Assembly (NCBI RefSeq): GCF_016086655.4 | Contig: NC_052138.2 | Location: forward strand, 1 to 64,000 | Reading direction: 5' to 3' | Source of the DNA: Lepeophtheirus salmonis | Lineage: Eukaryota; Arthropoda; Copepoda; Siphonostomatoida; Caligidae | DNA length: 64,000 bases | Shown: one piece after another, positions 1 to 10,798 of the stretch | Position numbering within the stretch: the stretch's first letter is position 1 | How the letters are laid out: the number at the start of each line of letters is the position of its first letter | The notes under the pieces: generated by a model | Database searches by the model: none | Seen by the model: the letters and a program-made list of their open reading frames with translations, nothing else | What the model was told of the DNA's origin: nothing | Translations under genes and position numbers: made by a program

Positions 1-365
1 CTTGCCGATCATCTATTGTTCCTCGAGTTATACTTCTGGGTTTGATGAAAAATTTTCTCGTCTGAGAAGAACGAGACAAGATCTTTCAAGGCGGGCTTCT
101 GTTTTAGCTTGATCATAGCCTTGGTTCAGGTGACCCTTTTCTCCCTGTGTGCTGGGGTTAGAAGCTGTAACATGCAACTTGCATAGCTGTAGTAACGTAA
201 GTCTTAATTGATGACACGGTGGACAGTTGAACAGGACGCTACGTCGATGTTGTCAGCGATTGGATTCATCGATTGGCTGGGATTCTTTTTTTCCTCAAAG
301 AAGGAGTACTTTGGACGATTTTTCCGCCTTCTGAATGACAAGACTTCCGGGAAATCATCATCAGT
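1..365 (-). pseudogene. Mariner-type transposase fragment (HTH to first catalytic Asp), cut by window edge
   Basis: Decayed coding remnant of an IS630/Tc1/mariner transposase read on the minus strand; the enzyme family cuts and pastes its own element. Near 260-300 the reading NPSQSMNPIADNIDVA followed by STVHRVIN resembles the second helix-turn-helix of these transposases. Near 45-75 FSDEKIF matches the block that carries the first catalytic aspartate, which is present. Stops and at least two frame changes separate the pieces. The remainder, including the second and third acidic residues, would lie left of position 1. The nucleotide sequence around 60-210 aligns by eye with 40145-40260 on the plus strand (shared stretches include cagctatg and caaacagggagaaaa-like runs), so both copies belong to one family. 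A GTAAGT at 199 looks like a splice donor but falls inside this remnant and is discounted. Confidence 0.7.
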
Positions 366-2270
366 GTGTTTCGACTATCCTCCTACTAACGTTTTCTGAA
401 TTTTTAGAATAATTGAGTCGTACACCCGACAGCTTTAGCCTAAAATTCGTTGTCCATTTTACCTTTTCAATTGCACAAAATACAGAAAAGTGCAGAATAT
501 TTTCGTTCCTGATTAAAAAAAGACGGTTTTATTTTATCGTAAGGAAGCATAATGTGCAACTGATGTGGTAGTGTATCATTCGTTCTGGACTTACTCTCCA
601 TTACTTTGTTTGTATTACAATCGGTTTGTAGGGGGATGTGATGAGACCATATGAAAATTGTGAAGTTTTAAAATAACTACTCCTTATGGAGGTNNNNNNN
701 NNNNNNNNNNNNNNNNNNNNNNNNNNNNNNNNNNNNNNNNNNNNNNNNNNNNNNNNNNNNNNNNNNNNNNNNNNNNNNNNNNNNNNNNNNNNNCTCCCGC
801 AATCCTCCCCCATTATATAAATTGTAGGATTTACTATGTACCTTTCCATTGTAAATGATAATATAAAAGCTTTCCTTTTTTTTCAAAGTATTCTATTATA
901 TCAAATAGAATATCAGCCAACATGCAACTGATGTTAATAATTATTAATAAAAATCTGCGAAAAATTGCTATGTTAAAATAATAAAAGAAAAAATTAAAAA
1001 TGAAATTTTAAAAATATTTTGAAGGAGATAAATAATACTAGTCTTGACGTTTCATTAGATCAGCTACAATGAGCTATGCCAATGGAGGAAGGAGAAAAGG
1101 ATATATATCACTAAGATCATTTGCTAAAAATAAAGTTAATCCCCAATTCAATTCTGTGTCTCACCAAGACTTACAATTATAAATCCAATTCTCCACAACA
1201 GATCATCAGGGTTATTTCTCCACCTTTTGTAAGCACAAACGAATATTTAACAAGTTTATGCCTATAATTGATTCTATTCAGGAAAGGATGTTCCCTACTC
1301 CAGAATTAAATAATAACAATATTGAAAAAAAAATCATTTTTTAGATTACTAATTCCTTAAAAAACGAACCACCTAATAAATTCACCAAATTTATATCACT
1401 AATAATCAGTATCTGAATAATTAACTAGTCTCCTTCCACCTTCTCTTCGTGTTGTACTACCTAAAATCTTACTCCTTTGTATGTTAGTGTAAGATATGGA
1501 TATAAATGAATACATCAATATTTTACCTGTATAAATAATTAAAGCTAGAGTTCGACGATTGATGAATTCATAATTAATCATTGATATATTATCTTGATTA
1601 AAAAAAAAAGAATAATGGAAATTGTAAATTCGGAATATTTCAATTGTATGTTGTAGCTTAACTTTTATTTATTACCAATTGATTGTTACAGTTGATTATA
1701 AATTATTATGCACAATATAATTAATTTTTTTTTTTTTTTTTTTGTGAAGAAAAATAAAGAATAAACAGTTTTGTGATACTATAAAGTTTACGTTGTAGTT
1801 ATTTAAATAGAAAATATCCTTTTATTATGAATTATAAATGATTAATGGGCTTTAATCTTTTACAAATTAAAATATTATTCTTCATCCATAATCTTATGTT
1901 TGTTCAAGTATTTATTTCTCTCAAAATCCCCATTTTTTTAAACTAATTAAGATTCAACATAAAACAAAAGATTATATTTTTAACAAAAACAATGGCGTTG
2001 TCAGAAACATTATGACAATTTAATTAATTTTTCTAAAATATGTAAAATTTTCTGATGAAAACATGTTTATTGTTGCCATATGTTCATTCATATTAGATGT
2101 CAAGGACAAAATCTAAGATTGGGAAACAATATATTATAACATTACTTAAATGCAGTGTTCATACACCCCAGCGAATAAAATATATTTTTCATATCTTGCG
2201 TCTATCATAATTTTTCTCATTCTTCCAGCTAAATTTTTCCTACTCAATATATAAAAGAAGGAGAAAAAAA
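366..2270. other. Anonymous AT-rich spacer
   Basis: Apart from the N gap I see no gene or element. There is a 19-base T run at 1725-1743 and scattered short A and T tracts. A 60-codon minus-strand frame at 1399-1581 has no recognisable motif and is of a length expected by chance at this composition. Confidence 0.6.
694..793. other. Assembly gap of exactly 100 N
   Basis: One hundred consecutive N, the usual placeholder for a scaffold gap of unknown length. Sequence on both sides is AT-rich and non-coding. Frames read across it are artefacts. Confidence 0.99.
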
Positions 2271-2273
2271 CAT

Positions 2274-2690
2274 ACCAAGTGGTACATTAAAATGTGAACA
2301 TTTTGAATTTCAACAAGATAAAAAATATAAATATATGGGTTTCTGAGAATTGCAATCATTAGTGTAGTCACCCTTAGCGGCAATTATGGCTTTCAGGTGG
2401 CAGAGGAAAGCCTGGCACTCACTTTAAATGTAGTCATCTTCCAGGGAGTGCGAGTTCTAACTGACAGTGGCCTCGTCGGTGTTTGGATGAAGGGCACTGC
2501 AGGCTTTCCCCTTGACATGCACCAAAAAGATGTAGTCGAGGGGGTTGGCATCAAGATTCTAAGGGGCCCAAAAGAGTAAAAAAAGAGTTCAAAATAACTC
2601 AAAAGACTAATACAATACTCATTCGAAAGAGTCGTGTAAAGAAAGAGACGGGTTTCTTTCATTGGGGGTGTCAAAAGAGGCCTCTCAAAA
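2274..2690 (-). mobile_element. Internally deleted mariner-like element (C-terminal end plus part of the middle)
   Basis: On the minus strand, RPLLTPPMKETRL (about 2640-2680) matches the block between the DNA-binding and catalytic domains in a common mariner transposase type. After a short AT-rich junction it jumps to DANPLDY, the motif carrying the last catalytic aspartate. It then continues with HVKGKACSALHPNTDEATV and the typical tail ECQAFLCHLKAIIAAKGDY (about 2345-2410). Roughly 100 codons with the first two catalytic aspartates are missing between the blocks. A frame of 128 codons on this strand (2393-2779) covers part of it by chance reading. The left end, agtggtacattaaaatgtg at 2278, resembles the terminal repeat of copies at 9620 and 21286. 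The right terminal repeat and N-terminus are not visible. Confidence 0.75.
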
Positions 2691-3100
2691 AATAAAATAA
2701 AGTATGTCTTTTTGTAACACCTAACTCGTGTTGTTAAGATAAATATAATTAAGGATTTATTTCCATTTTTTATAAACAATGATAAATAGTTTAAATGGTT
2801 TAATTGTTACTATTGTTCCATGGTTTTTTATATAATAACATTTGTTTATTTTTGAAGTTTCTTTTTTATCCAGTTCCCTAATTGTGTTATACAAAGGATG
2901 TTCATTATAAGAAAGTTAATTAAAAAGTAAAAAAAAAATATGATGTTCATGCTTGCCAGGTATTTTTAACCCTTTCAGACCCACAAGGAATTGAAAAGAA
3001 AATCAAAGATAATGATACTCAATTCTTGATCTCTTTGATCATATTACAACTACTTAAAAATTATTTTTTTATAAATACAATAGGTATGACAGAACTTGAT

Positions 3101-3116
3101 GGGACACTGGTGTCCC
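3101..3116. repeat. Palindrome GGGACAC-TG-GTGTCCC
   Basis: Perfect 7-bp arms around a 2-bp centre. The inner 14 bases recur exactly at 57946-57959, and a worn version sits at 3601-3616. Probably a subterminal repeat where a transposase binds; that role is inferred. Confidence 0.6.
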
Positions 3117-3259
3117 GGTAATTTTTTATTACGTATAAACGAATTACTAAAGTTATGCTATGGAGTTGAATACCTTTATTAATTATTTTGATATACTTTT
3201 TATTTATAATTCAATTAAGTAATAATTCTACTATGAAAAGTTGATAAAACTAATATGAT

Positions 3260-3450
3260 AACTGCTTTAAATGTATTTATTAGATTCAAATTGTAAAACA
3301 TAAAATCAAACTTTTGAATATCATAAATCACACTTGTTATCAAATCATTTAGATCCAATAACAAGCCATTAAAAGGGATTTGGTTTAGGTATAATTATAA
3401 ATTTGACTGATTGTATTTAATAAATGTGTGTTTTTTTCATAAAAATATGG
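3260..3450 (+). repeat. Dispersed repeat, copy 1 (partner 8752-8932)
   Basis: About 190 bp aligns by eye with 8752-8932 at roughly 80 percent identity. Anchors include agccattaaaaggg, ttggttta, and aataaatgtgtgttttttt followed by ataaaaatatg. It lies inside the candidate TTAA-flanked element, so the repeat is probably internal sequence of that family. Confidence 0.6.
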
Positions 3451-4369
3451 GATAATTTAAAGACTTATATAGGACAAATATAAACTCATATGATGAAAAG
3501 TTTTTTGTAAATTTTAGAGATCTACTATTACTCTTTCTAATAGTTTAAAAATATTTTAAATATAATGAAAAATAATTCAAGGACAAATGAATAAAAATAC
3601 GAGACACGAGTGTCCTGTTGTTTTGAAAGGCTAGGTGAGGAGTTCTTTTTCGATGGGATATAGTGTTGAAAATAGACATATATTGATATTGAATATTTTA
3701 CAAGGATAATCCTTATTAAAATCAGTTTTTTGAAATAGGTAGTAAAAATATTGTAACCTAGCAATTGTTATTTAGTTGTTCTTGAATGTGATAATTAATC
3801 AGTAAGTAACCAAATTAAAAAGATAGAAGTTTGTTTATAATTTTTAACACCCTCCTTAACAAAATGATGCAAATTCTGATATAGTTTTCAAATTTTCTTT
3901 TTTAAGATATTATTATTGCAAAAATATCTTTTTCATTACTTTAAATACACAAAAATTTTAATGAGATGGAATTGTATTTATTTTTAGTTTTTAAACATAA
4001 TCAGTCCTATCATTTTAGATTATAAAGTTGATTTTTGTATATTATTATTAAAAATGGTGTTCTGTTGATAATAACATATTACATTGAAGGAAAATCAAAT
4101 TATATTAAAAATATTGGAAAAGTATGCATTATTATTGTTGGGTATGATACATGATATAATTAGAGTATTATATGAAATCCCAAATTATTTCCTTGGTTGA
4201 AAGGAACTAGAAAACTTGAGTAATAAAATAATTTATGTAATCTGATATCTCTTGATGAACAATAATCAAATAAAACAAAGGTACATACTTAACATCAAAA
4301 GGAAAATATAGAATTTATTCCCCGATAACACTATTCCATATCTATTGAGATTTGGAACCAATATTGAGA

Positions 4370-6480
4370 CAAAAGTCCCTGCTGTTCTTACACAGGGCAA
4401 AATATCTTTGATTCCTAAAAAAAGGTGGTAGGACAAGAAGAAACCATTGGAGGTCATTAAAAATTCTAAGCAAATCATATAGAATGTTGACCGGGGTATT
4501 GGCTAAGCAAATTGGACCTTTATAAATCGGAAGATAGGTCAGCAATAAAAAGGAAATTTTCAGTCCAGGCTGCTATGAGTCCGACTCCAAAAGATTGAGG
4601 AACAAGTTCGAAGCAATTGTTATACTAGATTTCAGTAAAACGTTTTATTTGATCAGTCATAAATATATCCTACAGGCCATAAAAAAAAGTTACCAAGACT
4701 TTTTTTCAATCCTATCCATGCAGTTTTGTTCAATGAGACTTCATCTTTCTTGTTGATTGGAATCCAGAGTGATCTCCTAAAGTTGGAAAAAGCTGCAGAT
4801 AAGGATGTCCGTTTCTCCATTATTTTTGTAACTGCAACGGAGCCTTTAAACCATGACCTGAATCGTAAATACAGGGTTTTGGGGTTCGTTTTGGTGAGAT
4901 GTACAACTTGGTCGATTTATACGGATGACATTACACATATGAATGAAGGAAATTCGAGTTAACAATTGGAAAAGAGAGTTGAAATTATAGTTTCTGCTTT
5001 CTAAAAGTTCACTAGGGTTTCAGGAATGAGTATAAATTTTAACAAAACTTTTATATTCTTTATAGGTCAATGGTATCCTTCATCGAATTTGAAGATGGGT
5101 GGCTGTGTTGTAGTTAAAATAGTTAATATATTTGTTGTTGAATGGAAAAAGGATGTACCCACTACTTCTAATTGGATAAAAATAGATTCGAAAACCTCTA
5201 AGTTGTGTCTCCTGTAGAGGAAATTTAATCATTTCAAAGGGAATTTATTTTATATAATACAAAATTGATTCCTCTAGTTATATGCTGTCCCTTCCATAGG
5301 TGACGTGTCATTAATGGAGGAAATAAATGGCTTGGTACATTGTTCAATACAGGATATATCCCCACCCTAAAGAGACCACGGTCTCAATTAGGAGGATTAA
5401 TTGTCTTAGTAGCCAATGTTTTACCTAAAATCTATCTAAAAAATTTAAAAATATAATTGCTGAGCCTCACCAGGAATTGAAATTTTTTTTATACGCTTCT
5501 AATGCTTTCAATTATTTAATGTTTGTCACTGACCTTGCAAATAATCGTATTCTCTATCTATCTCGCAGCTGCTCAAAGAGTCATCTGGAAAAATACTCCT
5601 TGTTTTAATTAAAATTGAACGATCGTCATCATTTGCTAAAAGCCTGAACAAAATACCTTTTTTTTAAGAATCTTCGAGACCCAAGCGAGCTTGAGAAAAT
5701 CGCTACGGACGAAAACGTCCTTACTCTTCATTACCTAAAACGCAACCCAATTTTTGATACAAGTAAATTCTTCTTCCCTTACAAAGAATGGCTGTATATC
5801 TGCTTCCATTAACTCATCGGTGCCTAATATTAGTTAACAGAATTTCTCTTTTCAAATAGGCTAAGGAAGTACTCGTTCATTTCATATCTGTTCTCAATCT
5901 TGATAAATCCTGAGAAAAAAAAGTTGTACACTCTTTGAAAATTAATGAATGCAGGAAATTTACGGCTCAATTTTTGATAACTGCAAAGCTCTTAAAATGT
6001 TCAAGTCCTTGTAAATACTGTGGGCAAATTTTTGATAATAGTATCCACGCTTTTCTTGACTGACCAGTTCTTTCAATAATTAAAATTTTTGTTGTGCTGA
6101 ATCAAATATTTATCGAGAACTATAAAGAAAAGGTAATGAAAAAAAAATATTCTGTTTGGTCTTTCCTCTCGAAGAACTGAAATTTCTCAAGAACATAAGG
6201 TAATAAACGCGTCTCTTAGTAATTATATGGAATTTATAGCACAGAACATTTCTGTACCCTGGGTTATTAATCTTAATGATATAAGATATCTTCTTATGGC
6301 CGCTGGTGCAAAATACACTACATTTTCTTTGAAAATACTTACCTCCAATGGGGCTACATAGAATTATACATCCGATTTAATAAAATACTTCCCACATATT
6401 TCCGAAAATACTCTTCAGTTAATTATTCGTCAATGTAAAAAGCAAATTGTTGGATGATGTTATCCTTAAGAGGTTGTTTT
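4370..6480 (+). pseudogene. Non-LTR retrotransposon (LINE) ORF2 remnant: reverse transcriptase and C-terminal part
   Basis: About 2.1 kb of decayed coding sequence on the plus strand. Reading across frame changes, LTQGKISLIPKK (4388) is a standard RT entry motif. NHWRSLKILSKSYRMLTGVL (about 4440) matches the NWRPI-LLNTDYKI block. ILDFSKTFYLISHKYILQAI (about 4625-4680) matches DFSKAFDxVxH. EPLNHDLNRKYR and IYTDDITHM (Asp-Asp at 4924-4929) match the YADD catalytic centre, with both aspartates kept. SINFNKT (5027) follows as in the family. Further pieces continue past the RT: LMEEINGLVHC near 5310, AAQRVIWKN near 5565, SELEKIATDENVLTLHYL near 5690, and INLNDIRYLLMAAGAKYT near 6265. I saw no endonuclease domain upstream, which suggests 5-prime truncation, and no 3-prime poly(A) next to the end. 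The longest intact pieces are 78 and 63 codons. Confidence 0.8.
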
Positions 6481-8751
6481 ATGCTATTTTATTTTATTTA
6501 TTAAAGTTTTGATAGTTTGGTTTTTCATTTTTTTTTCAATGAGAATTTCCCTTAACTTTTGTTATACTTAATCAGGTTACATTTAAGAATATTCATTTTA
6601 ATCTATAATGATCAATTATGTTTTTTATGTAAACGCAAATATCCTTGAAATAAAAACCTTGCTCGGGAGGAAAAAAAAAACTACATATGATTATTTGTAA
6701 ATTATAAGCATTTTTGGTATTTATAAAGCATAAGTGACCAAACGGGACACCCACTTTGGACAGAGCTTTCTTATGGACGAATGCTCATATAATATAAAGG
6801 CAACACCTTCTTTTGATGTCTTAACAATACCATTTAAGTCATACAACTTCACTTTCCGATTTAAAATTCAAAATCATTTTTTTAATATTAACGACGTTTT
6901 CTGTTGTTAATGGCTCATTTGGACGTCCAGTGCATTCTGCTTTATTGTCATCTCTTTAACAGGATCTATTTTTCTTTAAAAAAAAAAGTCTAAATACAAA
7001 TGTCATATATTTGTTCATTTTCTTAGATAATATTATATGATAAAATATATTATTTTCATATACTCATTTCTAAATCAATATTATGATATTTGATAAGCGA
7101 ACAAATGTAACAAAGGGATTCTTAAAATGATATTTTAAGTTGTAAATCACTTTTTTAACGATGTATTGGGTGCAAAAACATAACTTATTTTTTCAAAAGA
7201 TAATAAACATATATACAAAATTATACTTTATAGGGAACGCGTCCTAATAACCAAAAAAAACTTTACACTGATTTATTGATTGAACAATAAGTTATTGACG
7301 ATCTTGGAAAGATCTTAAAAAAGATAAGTTTTCCAAAATATATTGGGTTTTAATTTTAGTTGAACAATTTGCATTAATTTAAAAAAAAATGTTCTGTATA
7401 TTAAAAAATCAAACAATTAGCTGAATAAAAAGAAACAACTATAAAAACTGCTAATCTGAATTATAATTCGTTTAATTTGCTAAACTTTTCTGTAAAACCA
7501 TTTTTTAGCATGAATTATTTTCGACGCCACTTGTCTAAATACTCCAACAAATGAAAGTGATAAAGTGTTTTTTTTTTTTAAACCTGGGAAGTTCTGTCTT
7601 TAGAATGAAATAACGTCTATCCGGCTGATTGCCACGTAATAAAAAAAAATTAGGTTGTTGAACCCTGTATATATTAATCAAAGGTGGGTAGGCATAAAAC
7701 ATATCTGCCTTCCGGCTAAGCTATGCTACGATGAATCTGGCCCAAAATATGAAAAACCATAAAATAAAAGTATATCAATACCTACCCAATACTTTTGTTA
7801 CTGTTTAATAGATCTTTCAGCGTAAGTTTACTCTATTTTTATGAAATCTCTTCAGTTTATTTTATGTTCTTTCTTGGCAAAGCCTTCATCGTGTAGAGGT
7901 ACTTCTCTATTTGATGTGATATTTCTATTGCATATTTTCCCGTTCACTGTTTTATTGATCCGAGCAGTTTCAATTAGAAAATACAAATGAAACGAGACGT
8001 ATTCATAATGATGAGGATTCTCTCATATTTTGATCCCTATCCATATCTATAAAATTCTCCGAATTTTAACTATTAAATAAAATTCAATGATAGTTGGTTA
8101 TCTCTGAGAAAAAAATGAAAGTCCATTGTGCTGTAATTTAAAATATGAAAATAATGTGTTATTGTTTTACTTCTTTATAATTTTTTGTACCTTCTGGATG
8201 TTATAGTTCATATTTGTTTTGGTTGTAACACTTATAAATAATCAATAACGTCATCGTCAGCATATTTTTCATAGGTTGAGAACACGAGGATAACATGGTC
8301 GATTACACCATACGTTATTGGCCATTTTAAATAAATGTTGAGCTTCAAGATTTGGACAATAGGCTTGGCAGAATAAGGTTCGGGCTATGGTTTTTTTGGG
8401 CTCGGGCCTTAAAAGAATCCACTTCTATTTGTTAAACAAGAAATATATGTTTGATGATGAGTTGGACATCATCAATAAATAATATCATTTTTTCTTTTTC
8501 TATATATAAATTTGTATTAGATGGGAAAAGTTAGAAATAAATCAATGTTATTTTCTACAGTACAAAATAAACAGTAGGGTGGATCTAACTTTTAAATTTT
8601 TGGAAATGTTGTGTCTCAGCCTCATATAGTGAACTTGTATATACTAAAAAATTATCCATACATAAGCTTTACAGAGTACGATAATTGGTATTTTGTACTA
8701 ACGCTAATATAAATATAAATATGGTAATCTATAAATATAGGATCTAACGTG
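6481..8751. other. Anonymous AT-rich spacer
   Basis: No gene or element recognised. Slightly GC-richer islets at 7610-7750 (including ttaggttgttgaaccctg, which starts like some mariner ends) and 8340-8410 (two gggct-type runs) have no readable protein. Confidence 0.55.
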
Positions 8752-8932
8752 TCAGCTTTATTTGATTTAAATAGTCAAACTTAAAATCAAACTTGTGAAT
8801 TTCATAAATAACACTTGTTTTCAAATAATTTAAATCGAATAACTAGCCATTAAAAGGGCCTTGGTTTAAGGTATAGGTATAAATTCGACTTGTTATATTT
8901 AATAAATGTGTGTTTTTTTTCGTAAAAATATG
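8752..8932 (+). repeat. Dispersed repeat, copy 2 (partner 3260-3450)
   Basis: Same orientation as copy 1. It contains agccattaaaaggg, ttggtttaaggtata and aataaatgtgtg. No TTAA/CCCTTT end or GGACAC palindrome is visible around it, so this copy has lost its ends or never had them. Confidence 0.6.
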
Positions 8933-9617
8933 ATAAAAGTTTGACATTGATATTTTTATGGTGGTTTTTTTTTGTTTTTCTACCCCATTCGTAGCGTGTG
9001 CGCTTGAGCTTACGTTTACAGGTTTCTAGTAGTATGTGACTAATGCCTTCAAAATTTTGATATTGGGTAATAATTTGATTTTAAAAATTTACGTTATATA
9101 ATCATTATTTTCTAAAAATACATGTAACTTTTTTTATGTTTTTCTGATTGACCAAGGGTTTCAAACATAGGTGTTGAGTGCCAGATCCAGCTTGCCTAGA
9201 AATTTAAGATGTCGTGGGAGATAAATCTACATTATTAAAATATATGAATGGGCTCACTCTATTTAACTTTAAAAATCTTTGATTACTAAATTATTCGCAA
9301 GCAATATATTTCTTATTTTGCTTGAAGTACAGAATGGTTAGCACCTTACTTAACATCAGAACAAGAAAGAATGTTCTTTAGTAAACAATCTTTGTAGAAG
9401 TCGAAACACTTTTTTTTCGACTGTAAGTAGATAGTAAATATAATGGACCAATACATTAAACATTTTTTACAGGATTAAGTTGATCCTTCAGCTTTGAGAT
9501 TTTTTTCATACTGGTTCAAATTAAGAGGAAATTAATAATATTAGTGAAAATGTACAGTTTCTTATATGTAAGTTTAAAAGTATACAAATTTCATTTTCTC
9601 AGGATTTTCCTAAATAC

Positions 9618-10278
9618 TGGTGTTCCATTTAAATTTGAACAATGAACAAAGTTGAATGATTGAAATTGTCATTAAAATAAACTCATATTTTCGATATATT
9701 AAGGCATAAACAGTATGTTTTAAAACAAAATAAAACGGAGCTCTCTAGCTTACGTTCCAGTCAAGAAAATGACACTTGAACATAGTAGAAAAGTTCCCAT
9801 TCCTGTACTCCGAGCAGTTGGGTGTCTCCAAGACCACTGTCTACGCCGTTAGCAAGTCCAATCATTGGACAGGTAGAAGGGCACTGTAAAAAAGGCGAAA
9901 CTTCTGGGGAGAAATTAAAGAAAATAGTCCAGGCTCATATTCTTAACTCCATGAGAACCCATAGTCAAGAGATTTTGATTAGTCAACTTTTTTGGGCCCT
10001 AAAACCCTGATGCAACCCCCCTCCTCTACACCCTTTGGATGTATGGTAGGGAGTATGCCATCCAAACACTGAGACCCTGAAAATCACTGTAAATCAGAAC
10101 TGCGATCTTATGACAGAGGACTACATCCACAGTAGGTGTCAGACCTAGATTTATGATTAAGAGAGTTCAGAAACACATATATTGTAGCATTAATTTTGCT
10201 GAATTTCTATTGTTAATTAATAAATAATATTGTGTTGAAGTTTAAACTTCAAAGTGTTCAGATTTTATTGGAGCACTC
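9618..10278 (+). mobile_element. Internally deleted mariner-like element with both terminal repeats
   Basis: The left end gtgttccatttaaatttgaac (9620-9640) pairs with the complement of the right end, aaagtgttcagattttattg then gagcac (10251-10276): both read GTGYTCCAWWWAAAT-TGAAC from outside in. Inside, in two or three frames, are KFPFLYSEQLGVSKTTVYAV (first HTH, about 9790-9850), SGEKLKKIVQAHILNSMRTH (second HTH region, about 9905-9965) and then, without the catalytic middle, FWALKP and HPLDVW (third-Asp region, about 9990-10050). NTETLKITVNQN and LMTEDYIHSRCQ follow up to 10150. The 62-codon frame at 9822-10010 is one surviving piece. Length is about 660 bp against about 1.3 kb expected for a complete element. 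It encodes no functional enzyme. Confidence 0.8.
10237..10250. repeat. 14-bp palindrome GAAGTTTAAACTTC
   Basis: Perfect palindrome just inside the right terminal repeat of the deleted mariner. It could be a subterminal feature of the family or chance. Confidence 0.5.
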
Positions 10279-10363
10279 ATTATTAAAAAAAATATATAAT
10301 TAATTTACAAAATAATTACCATTAAAGTTTAGTTAAGATAATAAGATTAAATATATTTTAACG

Positions 10364-10798
10364 TTGGTACTAAAAATAAAAAAATATAATTTCCATGAAA
10401 TAAAGAGTTTAGTTCGCATTAGAAATAAGAAAAAAACATTAGATATTGTCAAATATGACATATTGACTATCAAACTTGTGAATCAAAAAGAACATTTTGA
10501 GACTTTCAAATCGAAAATTGAAAAAATAAGGTTCACCCTAATGTACAGTTATTTAGGGAAAAGAAAACATATACATATTATATCTAGGGATATATTGTGC
10601 CTCTCGACTACCTTAAAGAGAGTCTTAAATAAATTATATGTAGTATTAGTAAATGAAATATGTATGGATAGATTTATAATACTTATTGTCATTACATTAA
10701 TGGAACAGACAATAAGTCAAGGTTATTCTATATACAAAAACATAATCCTTAACAACCTCAATGTCCAATGCTTTATATATCTTTATCTATATACATAA
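10364..10798 (+). CDS. Unidentified 144-codon open frame
   Basis: Second longest open frame in the window. ATG at 10364, stop at 10796. The product would be lysine- and isoleucine-rich, with charged patches in the first 70 residues and hydrophobic stretches around 104-112 and 125-143. I recognise no domain, signal peptide or catalytic motif. Codons are strongly A/T-ended, like the surrounding non-coding DNA. At this composition a frame of this length is uncommon by chance but not excluded in 64 kb. It begins about 90 bp after the end of the deleted mariner, with no visible link to it. It may be a chance frame, or part of an unrecognised element. Low confidence as a gene. Confidence 0.15.
   Translation: MVLKIKKYNFHEIKSLVRIRNKKKTLDIVKYDILTIKLVNQKEHFETFKSKIEKIRFTLMYSYLGKRKHIHIISRDILCLSTTLKRVLNKLYVVLVNEICMDRFIILIVITLMEQTISQGYSIYKNIILNNLNVQCFIYLYLYT

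Larger units (their letters stand above)
2966..3640. mobile_element. Candidate piggyBac-like non-autonomous element (TTAA, CCCTTT end)
   Basis: TTAA at 2966 is followed directly by CCCTTTCAGACCC, the pattern of piggyBac-superfamily ends inserted at TTAA. A perfect palindrome, GGGACAC-TG-GTGTCCC, lies at 3101-3116. A related palindrome, GAGACAC-GA-GTGTCCT, lies at 3601-3616. The flanks of the two palindromes read as an inverted repeat: cggtaattttttatt to the right of the first, and the complement of ataaaaatacgag to the left of the second. The right edge, gaaaggctagg near 3625, could be a worn GAAAGGGTTAA. No transposase frame is visible inside, so it would be non-autonomous. The boundaries and the assignment are inference. 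A second end of the same design lies at 57852. Confidence 0.4.

Noticed and set aside
196..204. GTAAGT as a 5-prime splice site
   Set aside because: It lies inside the transposase remnant read on the opposite strand, with no exon upstream.
208..399. 63-codon plus-strand frame at the left edge as a gene
   Set aside because: It is antisense to the mariner remnant on the minus strand, whose motifs explain the higher GC content.
601..886. Two minus-strand frames spanning the N gap
   Set aside because: They are open only because N positions are translated as unknown residues.
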